A stretch of 64,000 nt of DNA from assembly GCA_026214975.1 (NCBI GenBank), contig CM047805.1, positions 189,295,620-189,359,619 of the forward strand, written 5' to 3'. Source of the DNA: Gentiana macrophylla. Lineage: Eukaryota > Streptophyta > Magnoliopsida > Gentianales > Gentianaceae. The notes beneath the pieces were generated by a model that made no database searches, was not told the DNA's origin, and was given only the letters and a program-made list of their open reading frames with translations. This document shows positions 12,153 through 22,575 of the stretch, piece after piece. The position numbers were made by a program, and so were the translations under genes. Numbering within the stretch: position 1 is the first letter of the stretch; the number at the start of each line of letters is the position of its first letter.

Positions 12153-12686
12153 CCGCTTTTAATTTTGTTCGGTCCTACTAAATTTGAAACAAAAATAAGT
12201 AATTTCTAGGACGCAAAACCTTATTTACAGTAAAATGCTATCATAATTGGAAAAAAAATATGTGAAGTTAAGCCGAAAGGAAGAGATTGGTGGTGATTGG
12301 TCAGAGTCCAGTGGAGAAATGAGAGCTCATATACTACCGATTACCGAATACAAGCTATAATCTCGGGTTGCAGGGATGTGCGTCGGACGTATTCGGTATC
12401 CAAGCAATAAGAGATGATGAGAATAGGGGATGGGGACCCGTATCCTAACCCTCCTAAGTTGTTTTACTTCCCCGGCAAAAATATTGTCATTGTGTTTCTA
12501 TATCCAAGCATCAATCACATTGTGTTTGTTTACACCAGTCCTCCTACCATAACCATATGCAAGTGATGACTGATGAAGGTGACTATTGTCTGGCTCGAAT
12601 TTCACAAAAATGCTACATTTCGAATTTGACAAAAATGTAGCAAAGAAGCATGAAATAGCGAAAGAGTCTGATTAAAAGAACTTACC

Positions 12687-12960
12687 GTGAAGGAGTAGAA
12701 GATGATGGACGGCCGGAACGGAGACAATCGACGGCGACGAAACCGATTGATTTTGATCTGCTTCTATTGAAAAACTTGGCTGATGAGTGAAGGACTGAAG
12801 GTAAAGGCCGAAAGAAGAGGACGAGGGTGAAGGCCGAAGGGACAGCGGACTGAGGGCAGCAAGAGCGCCGCTGTGAGGAGATCGGCGGCGGTGTGTGAAC
12901 TGAGAGCAATAGTAGTGGTAAATTGCAAAATGGGTGTCGAAAATTGTTATGGCCCACAAA
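12687..12960 (-). other. Probable 5' non-coding exon of the mL41 gene
   Basis: Read on the minus strand, this GC-richer stretch ends in a strong donor (CACG|GTAAGT at 12686/12685). A plausible acceptor (AAATTTAG) sits about 25 bp upstream of the mL41 start, at 12178. It would give a 5'UTR intron of about 508 bp, common in plant ribosomal protein genes. The two overlapping open frames here (91 and 95 codons) have no recognisable motif and are Ser/Pro-rich by composition. Transcript evidence is lacking, so this is inference. Confidence 0.45.
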
Positions 12961-13392
12961 ATACTAGCTATCGAAGGGAGATTTAGAGAAATGAAGGGTA
13001 GTGGCTCTTTGAAAGAATTAGATTAATTATTATTCTGAAAAAATGTTGGAATGCAAAAAAAATGGGAAAACAAAAAAGTTATCATAGCAGCCTTTTTTGA
13101 CTTGATTTTATTGGCTGCAATATTATTTTGTAATTTTTTAATCAGTTAAGAATGTCTAACATGACTTCTGCAGATCGAAGGGCTTGGAGAAGCTTGAGCC
13201 ATGAAGCACAGAAAATTAAGAGCCACTACCCACTATTTATTGTTAAAATACTTCTATTTTGTTGATGTGGCAATGAAAGGCTTTAAAATAAAAAGCCATT
13301 ACGTTTGCTCTGAGAGTCTGAGAGGGAGAGCGGCGGGGGTTTAGGTTTAGCCGTTTAGGGAATTAGGGGAGAACTGATATTTGTTAAATCTA

Positions 13393-13394
<2 letters not shown>
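12961..13394. other. Intergenic, no gene seen
   Basis: Upstream flank of the mL41 gene on the minus strand. It is AT-rich with a GC-rich patch near 13320-13350 ('gagagcggcggggg'). Nothing coding is supported. Confidence 0.6.

Positions 13395-13458
<64 letters not shown>
13395..13458. repeat. (TA)n microsatellite
   Basis: About 32 TA units, directly preceding the AT-rich repeat block. Confidence 0.97.
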
Positions 13459-13460
<2 letters not shown>

Positions 13461-13730
13461 CAGTGTTTTTAATTCAATTTCTAAAGTAATTTTGGCCCAA
13501 ACCCGAAAATTGACCGGACCATTCCCCATATAAACACGTTTAAACTAATAATAAAACCCGAATCAATCAATTAATCTCTAAAATCTTTTTTTTTTAAAAC
13601 TAATCTCCAAAATCTCAATAAATTTACTCCACAATCACTTATCCCATTATCTACCCCCCTCTCTCCGTACCCCTACTCCCAAGTAAACCTCATTTCATTC
13701 TCATTTCTCCCAATCGTTTAAAATTATGCA

Positions 13731-14240
13731 TAACTACTTTTCTTCTTATTCAATCACCTTTTCCTCGATGAATATGTTTTTTGAGTTGCTCAACATCTTG
13801 AAGAACATTTTTCCGATCGAATCGAAACAATCCACTTTGCTAAACCTTAAGACGAAAAGATTGGTTTTTTTCATGTTTTTATCATAGAATTTTTCATTGA
13901 TATCTTGGAATCAATACATATTCTTTATTTTATTTTATTTTTAAATAACACTTCAATTTCATTGTCTAATGTTTTGAGTTAAAATTGTCATCACTACTCT
14001 TCTTCTTATTAAATCTTTTTTCCTGATGAATATGTTTTTTTTTTACTGTTCAACATCTTGAAGGACACTTTTCCGATTGAATCAAAACAATCCATTTTGC
14101 TAAACCTTAAAATGAAAAGGTTGGTTTTTTTTTCATGTTTTTTCATCATATAAAATTTTCATTGATATCATAGATCAATCTGATTCTTTATTTTTATTTT
14201 ATTTTTAAATAGCACTTCAATTTCATGGTCTAATGTTTAA
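13731..14240. repeat. 260 bp AT-rich tandem duplication (two copies)
   Basis: Two similar copies, about 13731-13985 and 13991-14240, are offset by 260 bp. Shared phrases in the same order include 'tcttcttatt', 'gatgaatatgttttt', 'caacatcttgaag', 'ttgctaaacctta' and 'tctaatgttt'. Divergence is moderate with many small indels. No coding potential. Confidence 0.8.
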
Positions 14241-14810
14241 AAAATGTTTATGCTTCTCCTCCTTTTTGATTTCTTTCACATTCAATATTTTAGAATAATT
14301 AAAATATAGCCATAAAATAATTAACAAATTTCTTAAATAGAAATAAGAAATTAATTAAATCCTAAAAACAAGATTTCGAAAAAAAATCCTTGAGCTTTTC
14401 CAAAAAAAATATTTCCTTGATTTAATTAAAATATAAAAAAACGAAATTTAAAAAAATTATAAACAAAATCTCCTTAAAAAATGAAATCTTAAAAAAAAAA
14501 CCTTCGTACAAAACAAAATCTAAAAAGAAAAACCGTTGATTTAATTAAATACAAAAAAATATAACCATAAAATAATTTAAAAACTCCTTAATTAAAAATA
14601 CGAGGTAAATGTAAAAGGAAGTTAAATAAAATCTAAAAAACGAAATCTTAAAAAAGTCCTAGAGATTTTTTAAAAAAATCCTTATTAAATTAAATTATAA
14701 AAAATACGAAATTAAACAAATTTATAAACAAAATCAAACAAGATCTTCTAAAAAATGAAATATTTAAAAAATATCCACTTGATTTAATTTAATAAAAAAA
14801 CACAATTAAT
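14241..14810. other. AT-rich low-complexity DNA, no gene
   Basis: A-rich sequence with recurring phrases such as 'tgatttaatta' and 'aaacgaaat'. It looks like eroded tandem repeat material continuous with its neighbours. No coding capacity. Confidence 0.55.
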
Positions 14811-15808
14811 AGAATTTATGTGTAATCATCTAAAATATTTACACAATGATAGCACATTAATAGCGTGTGATTTCACAATAATAGCATATTAATAGCGTTT
14901 ATACTAAAATCAATTTAATAGTTTGAGTATTAGAAAAAATAAAAACCGACTCTTAAATAAAACCGGAAAATAAATCTGGAAAAAAATATTTAAAAAAAAC
15001 TAAATTTACAAAATCAGTGAATTTATTGCAAAATTAAAAATCTCTCCCGGTCCCAAGCATTAAATCCGGAAAATCTTCCCGCAAATAAAAAAAACCCGTG
15101 GAAAAAAATAAAAAATAAAAAATCATTGAATTTATTGCAAAATCGAAAATCTCTCACCAATTTAAATAAAAAAATTCACCCACACGTAATAAAATCTGCC
15201 AGCAAATTAAAAGAACCAGGCATTAATAGCATTTATATTCAAATCAATTTAAAATTGACTCTTTAAAAAAAATGTCAAACGTAACTTTAAAAACCGCCTC
15301 TTTAGGAAAATAGTAAAATGCAAATTTAAAAAAACGACTCTTTAGAAAAAAAAAACCACTCTTAAAAAATTATGATTAAAAATTTCACATGAATAGAATT
15401 TATATGCAATCCTCTAAAATATTTACACAATGATATCACATTAATAGTGTGTGATTTCGCAATAATAGCATATTAAAAGAGTTTATACTGAGATTAATTT
15501 AATAGTGAACCAAAAATGGAAGCCAGCGTATTAGAAAAAAAACCGACTATTAAATAAAACCAACAAATAAATCTGGAAAAAAAAAATCAAAAAATACAAA
15601 ATCAGTGAATTTATTGCAAAATCGAAAATCTCTCCCGGTCCTAAGCATTAAATCCGGAAAATCTGCCAGCAAATAAAAAAAAATCCGGGGAAAAAAAATT
15701 AAAAAATACAAAATCAATGATTTTATTGCAAAATCGAAAATCTCTCACCAATTTAAATAAAAAAAATTTGCCCCACACGTAATAAAATCTGCCAGCAAAT
15801 TAAAAATC
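14811..15808. repeat. 584 bp AT-rich tandem duplication, second copy truncated
   Basis: The phrase 'aaatatttacacaatgat' followed by 'cacattaatag' and 'gtgtgattt' occurs at about 14835 and again about 584 bp later. Further on, 'aatctctcccggtcc', 'aagcattaaatccgg' and 'aatctgccagcaaatt' are also shared. The second copy stops where the G-rich array begins at 15809. Confidence 0.8.
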
Positions 15809-17160
15809 AGGTAAGGTAGGGTAGGGTAGGGGTTGGTAGGGGTGGTGGTAGGTAGGGTAGGTAAGGGGTGGTGGGCAAGGTATGGTAAGGTGAAGTGGTG
15901 GGTAAGGTAGGGTAGGTAAGGTACAGTAGGGAAGAGTAGGGTAAGGTAGGTTGGGGTAGTGGGTAAGGTAAGGTAGGGTGGTAGGGTAGGGTAGGATGGT
16001 GGGTAGGGTAGAGTGCAGTGGTGGGTAAGGTAGGGTTAGGGAGGGTTGAATAGGATAGGATAAGTTTGGGGTAGTGGGTAAGGTAAGGTATGGTGGTTTG
16101 ATGGGTAAGATAGGGTATAGTGGAATGGTGGATAGGGTAGGGTTGGATGGTGGGTAGGGTAGGGTGCAGTGGTGGATAGGATAGGGTAGGGTAGGGTGTA
16201 GGGTAGGATGGTGGGTAGGGTAGGGTGCAGTGGTGGGTAAGGTAGGGTTGGGAAGGGTAGGATAGGTTGGGGTAGTGGGTAAGGTAAGGTATGGTGGTGT
16301 GATTGGTAAGATAGGGTATAGTGGAATGGTGGATAGGGTAGGGTTGGGTGGTGGGTAGGGTAGGGTGAAATGGTGGGTAAGGTAGGGTTGGGGAGGGTTG
16401 AGTAGGGTAGGATAGGTTGGGGTAGTGGGTAAGGTATGGTAAGGTGGTGTGGTGGATAAGATAGGGTAGAGAGTGGAATGATGGATAGGGTGGGGTTGGG
16501 TGGTGGGCGGGGTATGGTGGGGTGGTGAGTTGGGTAGGTAGAGAACGGTGGGGTGGGGGGAAGGTAGGGTGGTATGATGGGTAATGTAGGGTAGGGTAAG
16601 GTGGATGAAAGTGGAGTAGAGTAGGTAATGGGTAAGGTGGGTAGGATGTCGAGGGTAAGATATGTGATATCGGGTAGGGTAGGATAGGGTGGTTTAGGGT
16701 ATGATAGCGGTGGGTAGGGCAGGGTATGATGTTGGGTAGGGTAGGGTGAAGTGGTAGGTAAGGTAGGGTTGGGGAGGTTAGGGAGGGTTGGGGAGGGTTG
16801 AGTAGGGTATGATAGGTTGGGGTAACGAGAAAGGTAAGGTATGGTGGTGTGGTGGGTAAGATAGGGTAAAGTAGAATGGTGGATAAGGTAGGGTTGGGTG
16901 GTGGTAGGGTACCGTGGGGTGGTGGGTTGGGTAGGATAGAGAATGATGGGGTGGTGGGAAGGTAGAGTGGTATGATGAGTAAGGTAGGGTAGGGTTGGGG
17001 TGGATGAAAGTGGAGTAGAGTAGGTAATTGGTAAGTAGGTAGGATGTCGATGGTAAGATATGGTGATATTGGGTAGGGTATGATAGGGGCGGTGGGTATG
17101 GTATGATAGCGGTGAGTAAGGCGGGGTGGGAAGAGAGGTAGGGTGCAATGAGGTATGGCG
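15809..17160. repeat. 1.35 kb G-rich GGGTA-type array
   Basis: The plus strand is almost wholly built from 5-6 bp units around GGGTA, GGTA and GGTGG, with few C. Higher-order repeats of about 150-250 bp are visible, for example repeated 'gggtagggtgcagtggtgg' and 'ggttggggtagtgggtaagg'. The unit differs from the plant telomere repeat TTTAGGG. Consecutive GGG runs two bases apart make G-quadruplex formation plausible. The 370-codon open frame on the minus strand (16036-17148) is a composition artefact of Pro, Thr, Ser, Tyr and Leu. Confidence 0.85.
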
Positions 17161-17227
17161 TAGGACTACCCACCCCTTTATCTGCGAGTGTAATCACATT
17201 GTCATACGCCTCCGTGGTTTATGACTA

Positions 17228-17228
<1 letters not shown>

Positions 17229-17291
<63 letters not shown>
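17229..17291. repeat. (TA)n microsatellite, unit A
   Basis: About 31 TA units within the first copy of the tandem duplication. Confidence 0.97.
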
Positions 17292-17294
<3 letters not shown>

Positions 17295-18509
17295 AGCGAA
17301 CATTAACGGCGCGCTCACAAGCGAGGCTCGTGTTCGCTCGTTTAGTAAACGAGTATGAGAAACGATCGAGCTCGGCTCGATACCATACAGGAAAGAGTTC
17401 GAACGAGCTTAAACGAGCCGAGTTCGAGCCTTGTTTGTGAACGCTCGGTTCGTTTAACAGCTCTACTCCTACCCAATCCCCATCCCGATAGGATTAGGGA
17501 TCTTTTTTTCCGACCCCGTACCCGACAAGTGTCGAGATCCGGCAATCAGGATATCCGAATGTTCGGGATCCCGTCGGGCCGGAAGAAGACATCCCGAAAA
17601 AAACCATCTTAATTTTTTTACCAGTTTTATTCAACAAACATACACATAACCATAATAAACTTAAAGTAGCACATTTTCCATACAAAGTACAATTTCTTGA
17701 ATCATCGGTACACATTCATTTTAAGATATCTTTTTTTCTTATACAAATATATCAAAGATAGGTATCACTGACCACTTTTAACAACTAACTTGGCTTAAAG
17801 ATATATATGCCTTCTTACATTTGATTAAGCCTGATATGATTCCAACAACTTTTGCTATGTATACATAGCAAGGAGTTCATTGTGTGTAGTGGTGGGCCTC
17901 GATTTTGCCTCAAGACGCTATATTCAAGAATAAAAATTTAACTCTGGGTGAATTGGGTAAGTATATGCACTAACTAAGGATTTCTTTTAACTCTTCGTTT
18001 CTTCATGTTTCAATGAACTAGACGGCTTTACATTTACTAAGCCAAAGAACAAGAGGTGCAAAGAAATTAAACTCGCTTTTGCGGCAGAAAAAAGCGCTCT
18101 AGCTTTCTCCAATGCCTCGTAAGGTATGGTGGTGTGGTGCGTAAGATAGGGTAAAGTAGAATGGTGGATAAGGTAGGGTTGGGTGGTGGTAGGGTACCGT
18201 GGGGTGGTGGGTTGGGTAGGATAGAGAATGATGGGGTGGTGGGAAGGTAGAGTGGTATGATGAGTAAGGTAGGGTAGGGTTGGGGTGGATGAAAGTGGAG
18301 TAGAGTAGGTAATTGGTAAGTAGGTAGGATGTCGATGGTAAGATATGGTGATATTGGGTAGGGTAGGATAGGGCGGTGGGTATGGTATGATAGCGGTGAG
18401 TAAGGCAGGGTGGGAAGAGAGGTAGGGTGCAATGAGGTATGACGTAGGACTACCCACCCCTTTATCTGCAGGTAATCACATTGTCATACGTCTCCGTGGT
18501 TTATGACTA

Positions 18510-18510
<1 letters not shown>

Positions 18511-18579
<69 letters not shown>
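18511..18579. repeat. (TA)n microsatellite, unit B
   Basis: About 34 TA units at the matching place in the second copy of the duplication. Confidence 0.97.
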
Positions 18580-18582
<3 letters not shown>

Positions 18583-19403
18583 AAGCTTAACATTAACGAG
18601 CGTTCACAAGCGAGTTTCGTGTTCGCTCGTTTAGTAAACGAGTATGAGAAACTGATCGAGCTCGGCTTGATACCATACAGAGGAAAGAGTTCGAACGAGC
18701 TTAAACGAGCCGAGTTCGAGCCTTGTTTGTGAACGCCGGTTCGTTTAATGTTCTACTCTACCCAATCCCCATCCCGATAGGATTAGGGATCTTTTTCCGA
18801 CCCGTGCACCGACAAGTGTCGAGATCCGCAATCGTGATATCCGAATGTTCGGGATCCCGTCGGGCCGGAAGAAGACATCCCTAAAAACCATCTTAATTTT
18901 TTACCGCTTTTATTCAACAAACATACACATAACCATAATAAACTTAAAGTAGCACATGTTCCATACAAAGTACAATTTCTTGAATCATCGGTACACATTC
19001 ATTTTAAGATATCTTTTTTTCTTATACAAATATATCAAAGATAGGTATCACTGACCACTTTTAACAACTAACTTGGCTTAAAGATATATATGCCTTCTTA
19101 CATTTGATTAAGCCTGATATGATTCCAATAACTTTTGCTATGTATACATAGCAAGGAGTTCATTGTGTGTAGTGGTGGGCCTCGATTTTGCCTCAAGACG
19201 CTATATTCAAGAATAAAAATTTAACTCTGGGTGAATTGGGTAAGTATATGCACTAACTAAGGATTTCTTTTAACTCTTCGTTTCTTCATGTTTCAATGAA
19301 CTAGACGGCTTTACATTTACTAAGCCAAAGAACAAGAGGTGCAAAGAAATTAAACTCGCTTTGCGGCAGCAAAAAAAGCGGCTCTAGCTTTCTCCGATGC
19401 CTC

Positions 19404-19706
19404 GTATGGTTCTCGATGCCATTTTTATTGTTATGGAAGTTAGTGTTGTTGACTTCTCACAATTAGCAATGTTTTAGACTCAGTGATTAAGGGGGTGGAT
19501 TTAAGGGGGATGACCTCCTTGCTCACCATTTGTACATCTTTCAGATGTGTTAAAATACGATTGATTCTTTGGAGGAGCGTATTGTAAAGATATCCCAGAT
19601 ATGGAAGAATAGTCAAGCAATATACCAATGGAGTGACACAAGAATTTTCAACCTATCAACATTCTATCAAATCGAAAATCTCCAAAAAGATCATAAATGC
19701 ATAAAC
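19404..19706. other. Flank of the LINE insertion, no gene seen
   Basis: Non-repetitive sequence without a recognised gene. It is the pre-insertion locus continuing on the far side of the LINE at 20992. Confidence 0.5.
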
Positions 19707-20991
19707 AAATTCAATGAAGCTCCCAAACCACCAACTGTATTGCGCAAGCCCTTGGAATGACGCACACAAATCACTTTGAAAAATACCTCGGTGTGCCACT
19801 TCATCACGGGAGAGTAAAAAAGGAGGATTTCAATTTTGTGGTTGATAAAGTCCGGGCTAAACTCCAAGCATGGAAAGCATCCTCACTTTCTAATGCGGGC
19901 AGGGCACTCCTAACTCAAACCGTCCTCACCACTACGGCTTTGTACAATATGCAGACGGTTAAACTCCCAGTTTCTATCACCGATGAACTAGATAAGCTTG
20001 CGCGATCGTTCTTTTGGGCCGATCATGAAGGAAAAAGAAAAATCCACCATGTTGCATGGCATTCCATCTGTCAACCGAAAGTGCATGGTGGCTTGGCTAT
20101 TAGACGGGCTCGAGAAATGAATACGGCGTTCTTAGCAAAACTCGTGTGGCAAATTTTGACGGACCCCAATAAATTATGGGTCCAAATCTTGGCGCAAAAG
20201 TATGGCTCGCCATTTGATAAGCCGAGACCCACTTATTCTTTTATTTGGCGCCATATCTGTTTTGCCGCAAATGAACTGCGTCATGCTTTCACATTCGATG
20301 CTTCGGGAGCTCCGCTTTGGGTAGCTCACCCTTCAGGTAAATTTTCAGTTAGTTCGGCATATCAGGAAGCTTGTAAACCCGTGACCCTTGTTGATTACGA
20401 GACAACAAACTGGAAACGCATTTGGAGCATCAAAGGACCGCTTCGAGGTAATCATCTTCTCTGGCTGATACGCAAAAAGTCCCTTCCCACGGCCGGTACA
20501 CTTACTACACGGAATATTATTGACGATGATATGTGCAACTATTGTGGAAACCATAGTGAATCTATACTACATGCCCTTAGAGATTGTACTTGGGTGCGTG
20601 GGATGTGGAAGGATGTTGTGCACCATCAACACTGGCACGAGTTCTTTAACATCCACGATGTCCCGGCTTGGCTTGACACATGTCTCCAAAAAGATATGTA
20701 CAAGAAAGACAATATAATCTTCTGGAGATTCTTGTTTCGGGAATTAGTTTCAAGTATTTGGTATTGGCGCAACGAAGAGTTTCATCGTGAAGACCACCAT
20801 AGGCCACCTAAGTCGGTTTTTATTTCACAAGCTATCCGGAAAGCAAGGGAGCTACATGTAGCCTGACATATTTAGCTTCGTAGCATTGTTTGAGATTGAT
20901 GTAAATTTTTGCTTTACGATTGAACATCTGTATAGTTGTTTTCATTTAATATAAATATCCCTTTAAACCAAAAAAAAATTCAATGAAGCTC
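19707..20991 (+). mobile_element. 5'-truncated L1-type LINE with 16 bp TSD
   Basis: The insert is bracketed by the direct repeat AAATTCAATGAAGCTC at 19707-19722 and 20976-20991 (the first three A of the right copy merge with the A tail). Coding sequence starts right after the left copy in mid-frame ('NCIAQALGMTHTNHFEKYLGVPL'), so only the 3' third of the LINE was copied. This is normal for target-primed reverse transcription. A short A tail (about 20970-20978) precedes the right repeat. One frame is still open, so the insertion is fairly young. Confidence 0.9.
19724..20866 (+). pseudogene. LINE reverse transcriptase C-terminus with zf-RVT domain
   Basis: The frame is open to the stop at 20866 with no internal stops; an ATG at 19757 gives 369 residues but is not a real start. 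The N-terminal part is the end of the reverse transcriptase ('KYLGVPL', 'SNAGRALLTQTVL', 'FFWADHEGKRKIHHVAW'). The C-terminal part is the zinc-binding zf-RVT domain, with 'SGKFSVSSAYQ' and the Cys motif 'CNYCGNHSESILHALRDC'. Endonuclease and catalytic RT motifs are absent because of 5' truncation. There is no RNase H domain, unlike the two LINEs at 39 and 48 kb, so it is a different family. Confidence 0.9.
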
Positions 20992-21638
20992 TAACAGTAA
21001 ACAAAACACCATAAAACAGAGCAAGTATTATCATAGAACAAACGTAGACACAAGCCTCTCATAATATATACACACACACACACAATTCAGGACAACCTAA
21101 AGACGTTTTCCATAGCCTATAACTTGAAAACATTGGTTAAGTAAAAACCTCTTAAGGATTAGTTGCAGACGGAACCAATATGATAAGAACCACCACTCAA
21201 AAGATCATTGAACATCCCAGACAATCATCCAGGAATTTGACTTCTCGGTTTCCTATTTCTTATTCCAAGTCACAAAAATATGAACGATGAAACATAAAAA
21301 ATACTGAAAAGAAAACCAGGGAAAAAATATGAAAGAACGAGACAACCAAACTCATTCTAAGTGCATAAAACGAAGGGTGGGAAACTATCCTCAAAAGCAA
21401 ACAGTAGAACTAGATAGTAACAAACTAATAATCCTTTGACATAGAAAATTAGTAGGAAAACAATGATAAACAACTAGATTACTTGGATATAACCATTAAT
21501 GAATCTGATCCTTATGAATTGAAGCAGCAAAACAAATGAGTTTAAAAAATATGAAAAAACAAAACAAAAACAAAAAAACAAATGAATTTTTGCGTTCAGA
21601 AGCGAAGAGCAAACATCGATGAAGAAGAACATACCGTT
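20992..21638. other. No gene seen; AT-rich
   Basis: AT-rich non-coding sequence with a CA microsatellite near 21068-21083. It lies between the LINE and the Tat element and may be intron of a minus-strand gene whose first exon lies beyond the Tat element (see 28489). Confidence 0.5.
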
Positions 21639-22248
21639 TGATGAAGTCGAATAACACTTAGGGATCCGAATAACCTCTAAGACGATATAATCAAGAACAG
21701 AGATAATGGGGATGGTGATTTTGTGTGATTAAGACTGAGCCTGAGAGTTAGTTTCTCTCAAGTTGCCTACGTATCCAATAGCTAAATTGGAATCAAGTCA
21801 TTCGTAGTTCCTTAGGGTTGTTTATATAGGGAGGCGTCTCACCCCTTTTCTTGTTAAACAAGTCGTATAATCCTTAAACCCTAAGGATCATCACGTGTTT
21901 ATCTCTCACAAAAGATAATTATGATTATACTCGAATTATGGGATTTCCTTCCGGTAATCCAGGGATTCTCCTCTAATATAGGCACATGTGTTATTTATCA
22001 CTTAAGGAAAGAGCCGTCGGCCTTCGACGGGCTCTCGAGCCACTTCGACTGAGTCGCGTACCTACCTCCAGACTAGACCGAGCCGCTTTGCGGTCACGGT
22101 AGTCGGGAAGGTCATCAGAGACCTCCTCTCCTGGGTAAGGTTTTTCTTGGTGCGGGCTCCTGGCCATAAATGCTTCCTTCTTATCTTTCTCTCTCAATCT
22201 TGGGGTGTTATAAGAGTGACACGTAGTCGTCTATTTCCACCATCGCCA
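21639..22248 (-). repeat. 3' LTR of the Tat element
   Basis: A 610 bp LTR, bounded by TGATGAAGTCG on the plus strand and ...ATCGCCA, so the minus strand runs TGGCGATGG...TCATCA. It matches the right LTR almost throughout, with a handful of substitutions and one-base indels. Confidence 0.93.
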
Positions 22249-22262
22249 TAAGCCCCCAGTGT
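22249..22262 (-). other. Polypurine tract of the Tat element
   Basis: On the minus strand the sequence just before the 3' LTR is CACTGGGGGCTTA, a purine-rich block in the place expected for plus-strand priming. Confidence 0.6.
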
Positions 22263-22424
22263 CCGCCAGGTCGCTTAGGAGTCGGGCGGACTGAGAGATC
22301 GGCTCCGGACGCCTCAAAGTAATATGCTTACCATGACACGTGTCCTTGCTACCGCTCAGATCCCGATTAAGTGCGTGAAACGGCGTCCGTGACACAATAA
22401 TGGGGCGGTTATTCCAAGACTTCT

Positions 22425-22445
22425 TTTTGGGGTTTTATAACTCCT
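22425..22445 (+). promoter_or_regulatory. Possible TATA box of the antisense ORF
   Basis: The plus strand reads 'ggggttttataactcc' about 140 bp upstream of the antisense ORF's first ATG (22576). This is a plausible core promoter placed just outside the 3' LTR. Inference only. Confidence 0.35.
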
Positions 22446-22575
22446 AGTCTCATCAATCCTTTCAGACGTTACTCTTTAAATCAAGTGTGAAGTCGGGACG
22501 GTTGCCATTCTATTCTTCCATTCCTTCAATTTCTCAAGTAAGTTTTCTTTCTTCTCTAAGTCTTTTCCGTTGTTA

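Larger units (their letters stand above)
16836..19403. repeat. 1,285 bp tandem segmental duplication
   Basis: Unit A (16836-18120) and unit B (18121-19403) are nearly identical. Each starts with the last part of the G-rich array ('aaggtatggtggtgtggtg'), then a long TA microsatellite (17229-17291 and 18511-18579), then a block with inverted 'cgagctcggct' phrases ('aacgagcttaaacgagccg'), a 'gggatcccgtcgggccgg' phrase, and an AT-rich tail ending 'gctttctccnatgcctcgta'. Most differences are one-base indels. No gene was recognised in it; a short open stretch at the tail (minus strand) reads like 'EKARALFSAAKASL' in one copy but is frame-broken in the other. Confidence 0.9.

Noticed and set aside
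12672..12959. Two overlapping minus-strand frames upstream of mL41
   Set aside because: Better explained as a 5' non-coding exon; no conserved motif and two frames open at once.
16036..17148. 370-codon minus-strand open frame rich in Pro, Thr, Tyr, Ser, Leu
   Set aside because: It is the reverse reading of the GGGTA-type array; composition explains the lack of stops, and other frames over the array are also open.
15809..17160. Interstitial telomere
   Set aside because: The plant telomere unit TTTAGGG is not seen as a run; units are GGGTA/GGTGG.
17640..18118. Conserved exon at the tail of each duplication unit
   Set aside because: The short 'EKARALFSAAKASL' reading is open in unit A but frame-broken in unit B, and no family was recognised; not enough to call a gene.
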